Part shown: in pieces, positions 1 to 11,889 of the stretch | How positions within the stretch are numbered: the first letter of the stretch is position 1 | How the letters are laid out: each line of letters starts with the position of its first letter | Origin: Channallabes apus | Taxonomy: Eukaryota; Chordata; Actinopteri; Siluriformes; Clariidae | Direction of reading: 5' to 3' | Assembly: GCA_030522415.1 (NCBI GenBank) | Contig: CM060118.1 | Location: forward strand, 25,059,151 to 25,123,150 | DNA length: 64,000 nucleotides | Made by a program: the position numbers and the translations under genes | The notes under the pieces: generated by a model | Seen by the model: only the letters and a program-made list of their open reading frames with translations | What the model was told of the DNA's origin: nothing | Database searches by the model: none

Positions 1-31
1 AGGGGGGCAAATAGTTTTTCACACCACTGTA
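1..31. mobile_element. outer end of a family-A Tc1 element
   Basis: The first 29 bases match the terminal inverted repeat of the elements at 13075-14694 and 27966-29585 (GCAAATAGTTTTTCACACCA), followed by the TA target duplication at 30-31. The rest of this copy lies left of the window. Confidence 0.85.
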
Positions 32-868
32 TGGCAGCCACTGCAGTGTTGAAATAATATGGTAAGTAATTATTATTCACTTTTTGTAAAACAGGCATAT
101 TGTCTGGCATCAGTTTAGCATACACTGGTGTAATATTGATGAATATACAGTACACATGGAAACATTGTGTTGTAACACAGCCTAAAATGTGCATTTAATG
201 TTTTGGCTTGCACAGTTTGGATGTATTGGAGTTGGACAGAACATAATTGTGTATTGTAAAGAGGTTAACATTTATTTATTGTTTCAACGAACCTGGCTCT
301 AGATGCCAGCAGAATTGTAGGAACCACTGGTGTAATGTTTTCAGGGCTGAATTAATGGCCAGGCTTTCACACAGTAACTCTGCTGGGTTCTCCGAGAAAA
401 TGCTGATAAGCTATTTGACTTGTGTTTTGTTCTCCTCAGAGAGAACTACAGTACTCAGAGCTCAATGGCCCAGTATGATTTTTCACCAAGCTGGAGGTAA
501 CCATTACTGGTAGTTTTTAACAGAATTACACTGGGGAATTGTTTGACATCCACTATATTTTATTTGTGCAATATCTTTTTTATTCTATCACACCCACTGA
601 TTTATGACATGTTACTCACAAAATAACTCTTACATACTCATACATGGTAAGAGAGAAAGTTTCAGAGTGCTCTAATTAACCTCCTCTGGTAGAAGTCATT
701 TTATAATTACTGTCTGATCTTTATGTTCCTCTGAAGATCATTGAGTCACAGAGTGGTTGGTGTATAAAGGCCTTCTGATATACATATGACATACTCAGTA
801 AAGCTGCAGAGGTTGTAAATAACCTCTACTCTATAAACTAGCCGAGACAAGTCCTATTGTATTCTGTT
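32..868. other. no gene recognised
   Basis: AT-rich sequence without splice-bounded coding exons or a transposon that I can name. Short open stretches lack any recognisable family motif. Confidence 0.5.
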
Positions 869-882
869 AATAAAGTCAGCTT

Positions 883-1346
883 TTCTTTTCCCCCTCTTTT
901 TTCTGGATTTTTCCCGATTTTCTCCCCTATCTTTTAATCGTGTACAATTCCTCCCAGTCACTAGTGGCTCCCCACATTAAGCTTCTTCAGTTGGGAGGGC
1001 CGCAGACGGACCCACGTGACGTCACCGACCATCTTTTCGAACTGCTCGCTCACGCACCATTGGGGGGTGGCATAACACACTCGGAGGGACAGCGCCATCC
1101 ACTCCCTCCGCTTACGTGAACTCACAGACGCTTGTAGAGCCGTCATTAATGCCATAAATGCCGTTGTCCAGCCGTCATTAATGTGGGAGCACTGAGTACC
1201 TCTCATCCCTCCCCTTTGAGAGAGCTCGGCCAATCAGCTCTCTCTCTAGGCCTCCGGCTGTGAGAGGTAACAGCATCACCTGGGGTTCGGACCAGCGATC
1301 TCCGGATGATAGGGCAAGCACTTTACCACTGTGCCACTCGGAGGCC
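883..1346 (-). repeat. tRNA-headed SINE, family 2, full copy with 14-bp TSD
   Basis: On the minus strand it begins GGCCTCCGAGTGGCACAGTG, a tRNA-like A-box region, followed by a B-box-like region, a body with CTCTCTCAGC and a tail with GGGAGAAAA and T-rich end. Identical 14-bp duplications AATAAAGTCAGCTT flank it at 869-882 and 1347-1360, proving insertion by target-primed retrotransposition. Same family as 35518-35985 and the interrupted copy at 19846-20745. Confidence 0.88.
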
Positions 1347-1360
1347 AATAAAGTCAGCTT

Positions 1361-1680
1361 CATAAAATCAGCAGAGATGATTACATAGCATGTATAACTA
1401 TAGAATGTTAAACACATGAACAAATTCATAAAGGACATCCAGGACACATACTGTAACTGTGGTAAATAACTCTTTGAAGATATTTTGAAGGTTGGGTTTT
1501 CATGTGAGAATAAATGACTGAAGCTATGGAGAACAAACTACAGTATAGTAATATAAACCTAGGATTACAATTTACACATTTTCATAACTTAGTGAAGTAT
1601 ATACAGCACATTACATTCATTTATATATCATCGGTCTGTAACATGATTAGATATAAAAGGGATATGGAATACTTTAAAAA
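1361..1680. other. no gene recognised
   Basis: AT-rich spacer between a SINE and a Tc1 relic; nothing identifiable. Confidence 0.45.
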
Positions 1681-2210
1681 TAACTTTCCTCAACGTCAAA
1701 TTGCGAAGACTTAGCAAATCGCATTGTCTAACATCATAACATCATCAAAAGATTCGGAGAAACTGGAGAAATCTCTGTTCATAAGGGCCAAGGCCAAGGT
1801 TCTTTGTTGGACACTGCATCACTCATCGGCATAATTGTGTAATTGACATTACTAAATGGGCTCAGGAATACGTCCAGAAACCACTGTCGGTAAACACAAA
1901 CCGACATGCCATCTACAGATGCCAACTAAAGCTCTATCGTGCAAAAAGGAAGTCATACAGTATGTGAACGTGGTCAAGACGAGCCGCTGGTCCTGTGGGC
2001 CAAGGCTAATTTAAAATGTACTGTTTCAAAGTGGAAAAGTGTTATATGGCCAGACACGTCTAAATTTGACATTCAATTTGACATTGACATTGAAATCACG
2101 GACGCCATGTCCTCCGGGCTAAAGAGGAGGGAGACATTTCAGTGTGTTGTTAATGTTTGGTTCAAAAGCCTGCATCTCTGATGATAAGGGGGTGCATAAG
2201 TGTATACTGT
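1680..2210 (+). pseudogene. decayed Tc1-type transposase, family C
   Basis: Scrambled but recognisable relic of the transposase found intact-ish at 5776-6837: PQRQIAKT corresponds to TQRKIAKTL, KDSEKLEKS to EDSENLEQS, and the following MGSGIRPETTVGKHKPTCH to the region around EYFQKPLSVNTIHRAI. Several frameshifts and stops. No terminal repeats were found, so only an internal fragment remains. Confidence 0.7.
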
Positions 2211-4273
2211 ATGAGCAGCTTGCCCAGCTTGTTTGAACTTTTTAACTATTTTTACAAACTCATTTCCATCAACAAAGGGTACGTCAGCTAGTAGTAAGTA
2301 ATCAAAATTAATTACTATTTATTTATATATGTTCCAGGAAATACAGTATACAGAACTATTTTCATTGTATGATATACAGTACTGCAAAGATTAGAAGAGG
2401 AAAACTGGGATTGTGAAGTGAGTAATGTACAACGCACCCCAGAGATGAATGTACACTATGCGCCACCATTGTTTCACATGGAAAGGCTAAGAAAAACATG
2501 TACAATGTTTCTAAAAATTTTTTACATGAGGCGTTACAGAGACTATAGAGTCATCTTACTAGATGATATTTTTTAATCCTCCATGCCTAGCTGCCTTATG
2601 ACCTTATGCCTGCTACTTGTTGGTCTTTACTTTGCTAGGTTGCTAGATGTTATGAGATACTGTGGGTGAAAATTATGTAACGGCAAATTGACAACTAATT
2701 TGAGGGAAACTGAAGTAAAATGCCTTTAAAAAGGGATATTAAACAGATGTCTCTGTGTTCTTCTTTACACTGTAAGTATTCTTTGCATGTACAGCAAAAT
2801 GATACAAAAAAGAGAGATGGTATGGATTATCTTTAATCACTGATCATGTTTTCACTTAACTCTTTCAATGTATTCATTGCCTTATTGTTATCTGATATGT
2901 AATGCATCTGTAACGCAACATAGATAGTCTCCAGAGACAGGAAGAAGGCAAAGAGACAAATTGTGGTGCATTACTAAGAGTTTCTTCCCTCAATGCACAT
3001 CCCTTTTCCTTTACCCTAGTCTCTTTTTCATCGTCATATATTGTTCATGAGCTGGCCCTCAGGTTCTCTGCCCTTAGAGAGGGTGCTAAAAAGCTGAGGT
3101 GGCATTACCCACATTCATCTCTTTCACTGGGCGTAGCCTCCAGAGCCCAGGCCTATATATCACACTCAACATAAACATGGGCAGCTACAGAAATGGAAGA
3201 AGAGCAGAGATAGTACTTTGGGAAAGAGTAAAGAGGATGGGCAAAGAGACCCAAGCGGTAATGGGGAGGAGGGAAATTTAATATATGTATGAATAAGTAA
3301 AAGCTAACAAGCACTGTTGTTGAAAGTGCGTAATAAAAAATGTAAAAGCAGTTATGCGTTAAATATTATAACTATGCATATAGTATATTATATTTTTATA
3401 CCAAATTGTATTGAGATTCTATATCCTATATCACAGTTCTAAAAATCATCCAAAGTGATATTATATTTGTTTGTTTTTTTTTAGATTATTTTACATGATA
3501 ACTACAATTCTACACAAATTTGGCAAATAATTTACTATACCAAACAGGACACCTGGCAAGGGGAAGATAATTTAGAGCACGCCACCTGTTGATTATAGAG
3601 AAACTTCGAATGCTAGCACAAAAGAATGGATAGAAGAATACTCCAGGAAGTAACCTGAGATCATAGTACAGTGTATGATAAAATTGCATTACTATATAAT
3701 CCAGAAGTGTGAAATGTTAATAAGGCTAATTCATAAAAAAAGTCTTTTTTTTTTATTATTAATGTTACTATATTGACTTTGTCTGTCTGACGTCTGATGG
3801 ATTGAATTCCAGGGTGTATAAAATTTTTTAACATTTAGTCATAAATGTATAATCAAAAATAGGTTTGGTCTTAAATGATAGGGGTATACAGAAATCACTG
3901 AACACAAACATTATCTCATTGCTTCAATTCTGGAAAAAAAAAATTCTGTATATTGTATTTTAGTTCTTTATTGGTAACGGTTGGATTTATTTTATTTTTT
4001 TTTACTTTCGTTGTTACCAACCTATCTACATATGTTCATTTCAGAGATCCAACCTACTGTACTAACCCTCCTCTCCATCTACTGTACCCGTATGTGAAGA
4101 GTAAGAATAATATATATTAAAAAAGTACTAAACACTCTTGTGTAGATGGCACTGTTTGTCAAAAACCCTAGCCCTTAAATCAAAAGCATTTTTAGCCATT
4201 CTTTGAATTATGTTTTAATAAATTGCATATGAGTCAGGATAGTGAAATAAAGAGTGACATTTTTTCAACAGAA
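2211..4273. other. gene-free AT-rich stretch
   Basis: About 2 kb with no coding exon, RNA gene or transposon that I can support. Poly(T) tracts occur near 3750 and 3995. Confidence 0.5.
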
Positions 4274-4275
4274 TA

Positions 4276-5553
4276 CAGGTCCTTCTCAAAAAATTAGCAT
4301 ATTGTGATGAAGTTCATTATTTTCTGTAATGTACTGATAAACATTAGACTTTAATATATTTTAGATTCATTACACACAAACTGAAGTAGTTCAAGCCTTT
4401 TATAGTTTTAATATTGATGATTGTGGCATACAGATCATGAAAACCCAAAATCCCTATCTCAAAAAATTTGCATATCATGAAAAGGTTCTCTAAACGAGCC
4501 ATTAACCTAATCATCTGAATCAACTAATTAACTCTAAACACCTGCAAAAGATTCCTGAGGCTTTTAAAAAAATCCCAGCCTGGTTCATTACTCAAAAAAT
4601 CATGGGTAAGACTGCTGACCTGACTGCTGTCCAGAAGGCCATCATTGACACCCTCAAGCAAGAGAAAGAAATTTCTGAACGAATAGGCTGTTCCCAGAGT
4701 GCTGTATCAAGGCACCTCAGTGGGAAGGAAAAAGTGTGGCAGAAAACGCTGCACAACGAGAAGAGGTGACCGGGCCCTGAGGAAGATTGTGGAGAAGGAC
4801 CGATTCCAGACCTTGGGGGACCTGCGGAAGCAGTGGACTGAGTCTGGAGTAGAAACATCCAGAGCCACCGTGTACAGGCGTGTGCAGGAAATGGGCTACA
4901 GGTTGCAAATTTTGCATGTCATTCGGAAATCAAGGTGCCAGAGTCTGGAGGAAGACTGGGGAGAGGGAAATGCCAAAATGCCTGAAGTCCAGTGTCAAGT
5001 ACCCACAGTCAGTGATGGTCTGGGGTGCCATGTCAGCTGCTGGTGTTGGTCCACTGTGTTTTATCAAGGGCAGGGTCAATGCAGCTAGCTATCAGGAGAT
5101 TTTGGAGCACTTCATGATTCCATCTGCTGAAAAGCTTTATGGAGATGAAGATTTAATTTTTCAGCACGACCTGGCACCTGCTCACAGTGCCAAAACCACT
5201 GGTAAATGGTTTACTGACCATGGTATTACTGTGCTCAATTGGCCTGCCAACTCTCCTGACCTGAACCCCATAGAGAATCTGTGGGATATTGTGAAGAGAA
5301 AGTTGAGAGACACAAGACACAAAAATCTGCAAAAGGATTCCCGACCAAGTATTGAGTGCATAACTGAACATAATTATTTGAAGGTTGACTTTTTTGTATT
5401 CAAAACACTTTTCTTTTATTGGTTGGATGAAATATGCTAATTTTTTTAGATAGGGATTTTGGGTTTTCATGAGCTGTACTGTATGCCACAATCATCAATA
5501 TTAAAACAATAAAAGGCTTGAACTACTTCAGTTTGTGTGTAATGAATCTAAAA
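4276..5553 (+). mobile_element. Tc1-like element, family D, right end truncated
   Basis: The left terminal repeat starts at the TA at 4274-4275 with CAGGTCCTTCTCAAAAAATT and includes ATTGTGATGAAGTTCATTAT. The inner part of the right repeat (AACTACTTCAGTTTGTGTG, 5521-5539) is present, but the outer ~85 bp is missing where the next element begins at 5556. A family-D relic in reverse orientation is at 53818-54480. Confidence 0.85.
4603..5440 (+). pseudogene. Tc1-family transposase, family D, broken
   Basis: Starts MGKTADLTAVQKAIID with a helix-turn-helix (CSQSAVSRHLSG), then a frame change near 4730, SGRKKCGRKRCTTRRG and VYRRVQEMGYR. A deletion near 4905 removes the segment holding the first catalytic Asp: sequence jumps to CMSFGNQGARVWRK. 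The C-terminal half from 4960 to 5330 is open and carries VMVWGAMS, FQHDLAPAHS (second Asp) and [15 protein letters not shown] (catalytic Glu), the D34E signature of Tc1. Cannot make a working enzyme. Confidence 0.88.
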
Positions 5554-5555
5554 TA

Positions 5556-7134
5556 CAAACCGGATTCCAAAAAAGTTGGGACACTAAACAAATTGTGAAT
5601 AAAAACTGAATGCAATGATGTGGAGATGGCAAATGGCAATATTTTATTCAGAATAGAATATAAATCACGGAACAAAAGTTTAAACTGAGAAAATGTATAA
5701 TTTTACGGGAAAAATATGGTGAATCAAAATGTCATGGTGTCAACAAATCCCAAAAAAGTTGGGACAAGGCCATTTTCACCACTGTGTGGCATCTCCCCTT
5801 CTTCTTACAACACTCAACAGACGTCTGGGGACCGAGGAGACCAGTTTCTTAAGTGTAGAAGTAGGAATGCTCTCCCATTCTTGTCTAATACAGGCCTCTA
5901 ACTGTTCAATCGTCTTGGGCCTTCTTTGTCGCACCTTCCTCTTTATGATGCACCAAATGTTCTCTATAGGGGAAAGATCTGGACTGCAGACTGGCCATTT
6001 CAGTACCCGGATCCTTCTCCTATGCAGCCATGATGTTGTGATTGATGCAGAATGTGGTCTGGCATTATCTTGTTGAAAAATGCAGGGTTTTCCCTGAAAG
6101 AGATGACTAGATGTTGTTCTAGAACCTGAATATATTTTTCTGCATTGATGGTGCCTTTCCAGACATGCAAGCTGCCCATGCCACACGCACTCATGCAACC
6201 CCATACCATCAGAGATGCAGGCTTCTGAACTGAGCGTTGATAACAACTTGGGTTGTCCTTGTCCTCTTTAGTCCGGATGGCATGGCGTCCCACATTTCCA
6301 GCAAGAACTTCGAATCGTGACTCGTCTGACCACAGAGCAGTCTTCCATTTTGCCACACTCCATTTTAAATGATCCCTGGCCCAATGAAAACGCCTGTGCT
6401 TGTGGATCTTGCTTAGAAATGGCTTCTTCTTTGCACTGTAGAGTTTCAGCTGGCAACAGCGGATGGCACGGTGGATTGTGTTCACTGACAATGGTTTCTG
6501 GAAGTATTCCTGAGCCCATTCTGTGATTTCCTTTACAGTAGCATTCCTGTTTGTGGTGCAGTGTCGTTTAAGGGCCCGGAGATCATGGGCATCCAGTATG
6601 GTTTTACGCCCTTGACCCTTATGCACAGATTGTTCCAGATTCTCTGAATCTTCGGATGATATTATGCACAGTTGATGATGATAACTGCAAAGTCTTTGCA
6701 ATTTTTCGCTGGGTAACACCTTTCTGATATTGCTCCACTATCTTTCTGCGCAACATTGTGGGAATTGGTGATCCTCTACCCATCTTGGCTTCTGAGAGAC
6801 ACTGCCACTCTGAGAAGCTCTTTTTATACCCAATCATGTTGCCAATTAACCTAATTACTGTTAATTGGTCTTCCAGCTCTTCGTTATGCTCAAATTTACT
6901 TTTTCCAGCCTCTTATTGCTACTTGTCCCAACTTTTTGGGGATTTGTTGACACCGTGAAATTTGGAATCAACATATTTTTCCTTTAAAATGATAAATTTT
7001 CTCGGATTAAACTTTTGATCTGTCATCTATGTTCTATTCTGAATAAAATATTGACATTTGCCATCTCCACATCATTGCATTCAGTTTTTATTCACAATTT
7101 GTTTAGTGTCCCAACTTTTTTGGAATCCGGTTTG
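5556..7134 (-). mobile_element. Tc1-like element, family C, complete ends
   Basis: TA duplications at 5554-5555 and 7135-7136 flank inverted ends CAAACCGGATTCCAAAAAAG / TTTTGGAATCCGGTTTG. Terminal repeats run over 70 bp (through AATGCAATGATGTGGAGATG). Length 1579 bp. It lies inside the right terminal repeat of the family-D element that precedes it. Confidence 0.93.
5776..6837 (-). pseudogene. Tc1-family transposase, family C, two frameshifts
   Basis: Read right to left: an N-terminal part at 6837-6619 (MGRGSPIPTMLRRKIVEQYQ, helix-turn-helix RKIAKTLQLSSSTVHNII), a middle part at 6719-6000 with GRKTILDAHDLRALKRHC, WSDESRFEVLAG (first Asp) and VWGCMSACGMGSLHVWKG, and a C-terminal part at 6246-5776 with FQQDNARPHSA (second Asp) and WPVCSPDLSPIENIW (Glu). 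The frame changes near 6640 and 6080. Apart from these the three catalytic residues survive. Confidence 0.88.
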
Positions 7135-7136
7135 TA

Positions 7137-7511
7137 CATAAGATTTAGCAATAACACATTAGACATTCTATAGTTGAAACTATGTACTTAATTTTAAACT
7201 ACCTAACAAAAACCATAAAACCTATGCAGATGACAATAAAATAACAATACAAACTAACGCACGCAATGATGCAGCTTCCAGGCTTGAATTCAAACCAGAA
7301 GTGGAGGACTAGGAAGCCAATCAGGAAACAGACAGTCCGAATCTGCCTGCCTCCAGTTTCTGATTGGCTGGTCTTGCGCCGATTCTAGTCTCTGGTTGGC
7401 TGGAACAGTTGCACAGTTATAACGCTGCTGCAGTTTGTACAAGTGCTTTATGATAGTGCTTCATGATAGTGAGTGCGTATGGAGCGATATCGCGGACAAT
7501 ATTCAAATTCG
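7137..7511. promoter_or_regulatory. CCAAT-rich stretch of unknown role
   Basis: Contains a CCAAT at 7317-7321, an inverted ATTGG at 7363-7367 and a related GTTGGCTGG at 7395-7403 within 90 bp, followed by TTATAACG at about 7417-7424. This resembles a promoter, but no gene follows: the next thing downstream is a palindrome and a transposon. Function is unproven. Confidence 0.25.
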
Positions 7512-7606
7512 TGCACCAAACGAATTTGATTATAAAATAATCTATATAAAAAAAACATGTAGTATAGGGGGAAAATATATTAATTATATATTATTTTCAT
7601 ATACTA

Positions 7607-9222
7607 CCCCTGGCAAAAATTCTGGAATCACCCCTCTCAGAAGATGTTCATTCAAATGTTTAATTGTGTAGAAAAAAAAACAAGCACATACATGCCACAA
7701 AACTATTTTCACTCAACAATCCAAACTTCTGGCTGTATAAAACACTTAAAAAAAAAACAAAGAAAGATAACTATAGTCAACGACAACTGTTTTAACAGCT
7801 CAAACAGAGGAAAAAAATATGGAATCACACAAATCTGAGGAAAAAAATATGGAATCACCATGCACTTTGCATTTCTACAACTGCTAATTAGTCTACAGTT
7901 AAAAAAGAGTGCTTGCACACATTAGGGATGTGTTGAACCAAGATGATTGACATAACTCATAGCTCCAACACGAGAGATGTCAGTTGAAACAAAGGAGAGA
8001 ATTATCAAACTTCTTGAAGAAGGTAAATCTTCATGGAATGTTGCAAAAGATGTTGGTTGTTCCTAGTCTGCTGTGTCTAAAATCTGGACCAAGTACAAAT
8101 CAAATGGAAAGGTTGTAAAAGGGAAGCGTACTGGTAGACCAAGAAAGACATCAAAGCGCCAAGACAGAAAACTTAAAGCAATATGACTTGAAAACAGAAA
8201 ATGCACAACAAAACAAATGAGGAACAAATGGGCAGAAAGTGGAGTCAATGTCTGTGACCGGACAGTAAGAAATCGCCTAAAAGAAATGGGATTTACATAC
8301 AGAAAAGCCAAAAGAAAACCATCATTAACATCTAAACAGAAAAAAAAACAAGGTTTCAGTGGGCTAAAGAAAGACAATCTTGGACTGTGGATGACTGGAT
8401 GAGAGTTAGATTCAGTGATGAATCACGAATCTGCATTGCGCAGGGTGATGATGCTGGAACTTTTGATTGGTGCCGTTCCAATGAAATTTATAAAGACAAC
8501 TGCCTGAAGAAAACATGCAAATTTCCACAATCATTATTGATATGGGGTTGTATGTCAGGTAAAGGTATGGGAGACATGACAGTCATTACATCTTCTATAA
8601 ATGCACAAGTTTATGTTGAGATTTTGGACACTTTTCTTATTCCATCAATTGAAAGGATGTTTGGTGATGGTAGCATCATTTTTCAGGATGATAATGCATC
8701 GTGCCATAGGGCAAAATCTGTGAAAACATTCCTACAGGAAATACATATAATGTCAATGGTATGGCCTGCAAATAGTCCGGACCTTAATCCAATTGAAAAT
8801 CTGTGGTGGAAATTAAAGAAAATGGTCCACGACAAGGCTCCAACCTGCAAAGCTGATCTGGCAACTGCAATAAGACAAAGCTGGAGACAGACTGATGAAG
8901 TATACTGTTGGACATTAGTTAAATCCAGGCCTCAGAGAATTCAAGCTGTTATAAAAGCCAGAGGTGCTGCAACAAAGTACAAGTAGTGTTTTTATTTGGT
9001 GATTCCATATTTTTTTCCTCTGTTTGAGTTGTTAAAACAGTTGTCGTTGACTATAGTTATCTTTCTTTGTTTTTTTTTAAAAGTGTTTTATACAGCCAGA
9101 AGTTTGGATTGTTGAGTGAAAATAGTTTTGTGGCATGTATGTGCTTGTTTTTTTTTTCTACACAATTAAACATTTGAATGAACATCTTCTGAAAGGGGTG
9201 ATTCCAGAATTTTTGCCAGGGG
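7607..9222 (+). mobile_element. Tc1-like element, family E, long IR/DR ends
   Basis: TA at 7605-7606 and 9223-9224. Ends are CCCCTGGCAAAAATTCTGGA and its complement. Each terminal repeat is about 230 bp and carries an outer and an inner direct repeat (AAAATTCTGGAATCACC outside, AAAAATATGGAATCACC inside), the IR/DR layout also used by Sleeping Beauty-type elements. Length 1616 bp. Confidence 0.92.
7977..8986 (+). pseudogene. Tc1-family transposase, family E, two stops and a frameshift
   Basis: Begins MSVETKERIIKLLEEGKS with helix-turn-helix region, but has in-frame stops at about 8065 (TAG) and 8186 (TGA) and a frame change near 8380. The rest from 8387 is open: MRVRFSDESRICIAQG (first Asp), LLIWGCMSGKGMG, FQDDNASCHRAKS (second Asp) and [15 protein letters not shown] (Glu), ending ARGAATKYK at 8986. 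Confidence 0.9.
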
Positions 9223-9317
9223 TAGTATATGAAAATAATATATAATTAATATATTTTCCCCCTATACTACATGTTTTTTTTATATAGATTATTTTATAAT
9301 CAAATTCGTTTGGTGCA

Positions 9318-10060
9318 ATTTGTAAATCATAAACCTATTAATTTATGTTGTAATATAATATTTGATAGAGGTTATTTTGGGGGGGGGGGCAATCAGTGGC
9401 AGGGAGGCATTTTAGCGCATAACACCGGTACGCAGCGTTTCTGAAAGATTTAGCTCCAGCAGGCTGTAACAGGAGAAGATCTAAAAATATTTTTATTTGT
9501 AAAAACTTCTTTGTCCACTCCGGAGCAAGAAAATATGCGATTTGTCATTTTTGTGTGTTTATTTCTTGATAAACAAATGAGATAATCTTGTTTCACCTCC
9601 AGTGCTCAAATATCCCCCTCTTGGTCGGCGAGTGCGAGTGACGTCACTCCCCATACAATCCCGCCCCACAGTATAGACCCGCCCCTGACGCTGATTGACA
9701 GGTTTCTGTGTAACGTGTTGGAAATGCAATTGCAAATGGATTAGCGATTGCGTTTGAATTTTGGCCGGCTTGACGCGCGGCGCAGAGAAAGTGAAAAAGC
9801 AAATGTGGTAATTGATTTTGCTATTTAAATATGACAGGTTCATGACGTGTAAGACCTGGGAAATACAAATGCAAATGGACTTTGTTTTTTCATTTGAAAT
9901 TTGGCAGTCAGTGTGCGCTCGCAAAGGCGAATCAGCAAACGGTAATGCAAAGTTTGCAATTGCATTTGAATTATGGCACTCTTTGTGCGTCCACATATGG
10001 GAAATGCAATTGCAAATGCATTGCAAAAAAAAACATGCAAATGGAAAAGGTGTATCCCTT
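9318..10060. repeat. repeat rich in CRE, GC-box and octamer-like motifs
   Basis: After a poly(G) run near 9380 comes TGACGTCA (CRE palindrome, 9639-9646), CCCGCCCC-type boxes near 9660 and 9680, then three loosely repeated units about 140 bp apart built on GGAAATGCAATTGCAAATG (near 9719, 9859 and 9999). Perfect ATGCAAAT octamers are at 9869-9876 and 10035-10042. No coding frame is convincing. It could be the end region of an unidentified DNA transposon. Confidence 0.45.
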
Positions 10061-10920
10061 GATAAGGCTCCTTATTAGATGTATTCTAAGCTCCTGGAAC
10101 CTATGGACATCAGATTCAAACAGAAATCCAAAGTGGATAAATCCACCAAATAAAATAAAAAAATCCACTACAATTTTGACACACAGTAACAAATAAAGAG
10201 CATAGATAGTGCTCTAAATTAACGGGAATGTTACTCTCCAGTGACTCTTTAAACATCTCCTGGGTGAAAAGGTACAGTAAAGCCCTCTCTCTCTAGTCAT
10301 ACCTTTCATTACTTTGGGAAGGAGTGGAATGTGCTGTTACAGTATGTGTTATATTTTTGCTGCTGCTTTAAATATTACACTGTAAAGATGGTTGCATCTA
10401 TAATTTGCCATCACCATTTTGGCTAATGTATGTTATATGGGCACACTGTTTCCATTGTTGCCAAGCTGGAAACAAAGTTATATACAGTAGAATGTCTTTT
10501 TATGTTGTAAATAAAATCCCCACAGCAACAGTCAAGAGTGAAATGCCTTCATTATAAAGTCATTATAAAAGCAAGGGGAAACTACTTTAAATCTGTAATG
10601 CCATGTTAAATAAGAATTAGCACATTTCATAAGTTCTTTGAGTAGATAAATTGTTCATGTTTTAGGGATGCAAGTAAATTTTTTGCTGAATTTTCATGAA
10701 CTAATCTTGATCCTGTTTAAGTATGAGATCTTGTTTTTAGTTACTAGTAGCGTGTAGTTAATGTCATTAGAGTTTATAATTAAAATGGTTACTGAATAAG
10801 GATAAGTGATCATTTATTCTGAATCTTCAGACATGCATTACATGGCATATGTAGTTACTGCACTTTTGTAACCTATTTCACATTGTTAAACTGAACACAT
10901 TGTTAAACTAAACATGAAGG
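10061..10920. other. no gene recognised
   Basis: AT-rich spacer; no motif, exon or named repeat that I can support. Confidence 0.45.
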
Positions 10921-11002
10921 ATGAGCAGTGCCGTAAGTTATGTCCATAACTATGGATCTATGAGACCGAACGATGACCGTCACCACGGTCTCATTCTGAA
11001 TG

Positions 11003-11710
11003 ACGCCATTCTTCCACCTATCCTCGAGACAGCTTTTTTCCACAAGCCATCCGTCTCCTCAACAAAAAGGGACTGGACTGATAAACACACACACACGCAC
11101 GCACACACAAACATTATCACTCAGCTTAAACTACCTCAAAACATTGAGACTGGACTGACTAATCAACACAAGCGCAAACACACTGACTTACACCACCAAG
11201 CTATCGTACACACCAACAAAAATGCTTTATTGCACAATATTATTATTGGACTTTTTGCACTAACTGTACTTCCTAATTTTTGCTGCTACACTAAGGAATG
11301 TTTACTGTTTCTCCACTACCTCAACTCATCACCACAAAACCTTATTATTATGTTACGTTGTGTTTTTGTCGCACTGTCACTTTGTTGCTTTTGTTTGCAC
11401 ATTTGCACGTGCACTTTGTCTGCTGTCTGTTTAAAAAAAAAAAAACCAGTAGATAAAAAGTCTTAGTTAGATAGTTAGTTTTTGTTAATTTATGTTGTAA
11501 TTTATGCTAGGTCAGTCTGTCTTGTCTCTGCTAGCCAGCTAACTAGGCCTCTTAGTTACTGTAGCTAGTTTAGTGTTTTCTGGTAATCTATGTTGTAAAT
11601 TTATGTTGCATGCAGCACCTTGGTCCTGGAGGAACGTTGTTTCGTTTCACTGTGTACTGAAACTGTGTACTGTATTGAAGTGACAATAAAGCCTACTTGA
11701 ACTTGAACTT
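11003..11710 (+). mobile_element. LINE 3' end (non-LTR retrotransposon), truncated
   Basis: A fragment ending in a poly(CTTGAA)-type tail (ACAATAAAGCCTACTTGAACTTGAACTTGA, split here: ACAATAAAGCCTACTTGAA then CTTGAACTTGA) as in several fish LINEs. It lies exactly between GAATGAC and CTAATACCAACAGCGTCA, two halves that are continuous in the related DIRS arm at 11917-11940, so it inserted into the DIRS relic. Confidence 0.6.
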
Positions 11711-11889
11711 GAGACCTAATACCAACAGCGTCAGGTGACTGAACTTAGGGGTCGACTGTTTTATAAACATTTGGTTAGACCAACTACTTCCTCTTGCCTG
11801 GAAAGCCTGTGACGAGATGGTGACAGTCATCATTCGATCTCATAGATCCATAGTTACAGTATGGACATAACTTACAATCTATTTCAACC

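Larger units (their letters stand above)
7512..9317. repeat. 188-bp perfect palindrome split at its centre by a Tc1 element
   Basis: Arms 7512-7604 and 9225-9317 (93 bp each) appear to be exact reverse complements, running from TGCACCAAACGAATTTG to TTTTCATATAC. With the Tc1 copy and one TA removed, the arms meet as CATATACTAGTATATG. Probably a foldback MITE that served as target. Confidence 0.8.

Noticed and set aside
10921..11466. 181-aa plus-strand open frame
   Set aside because: It runs through a repeat arm and the 3' UTR of a LINE with low-complexity His/Thr; no protein motif.
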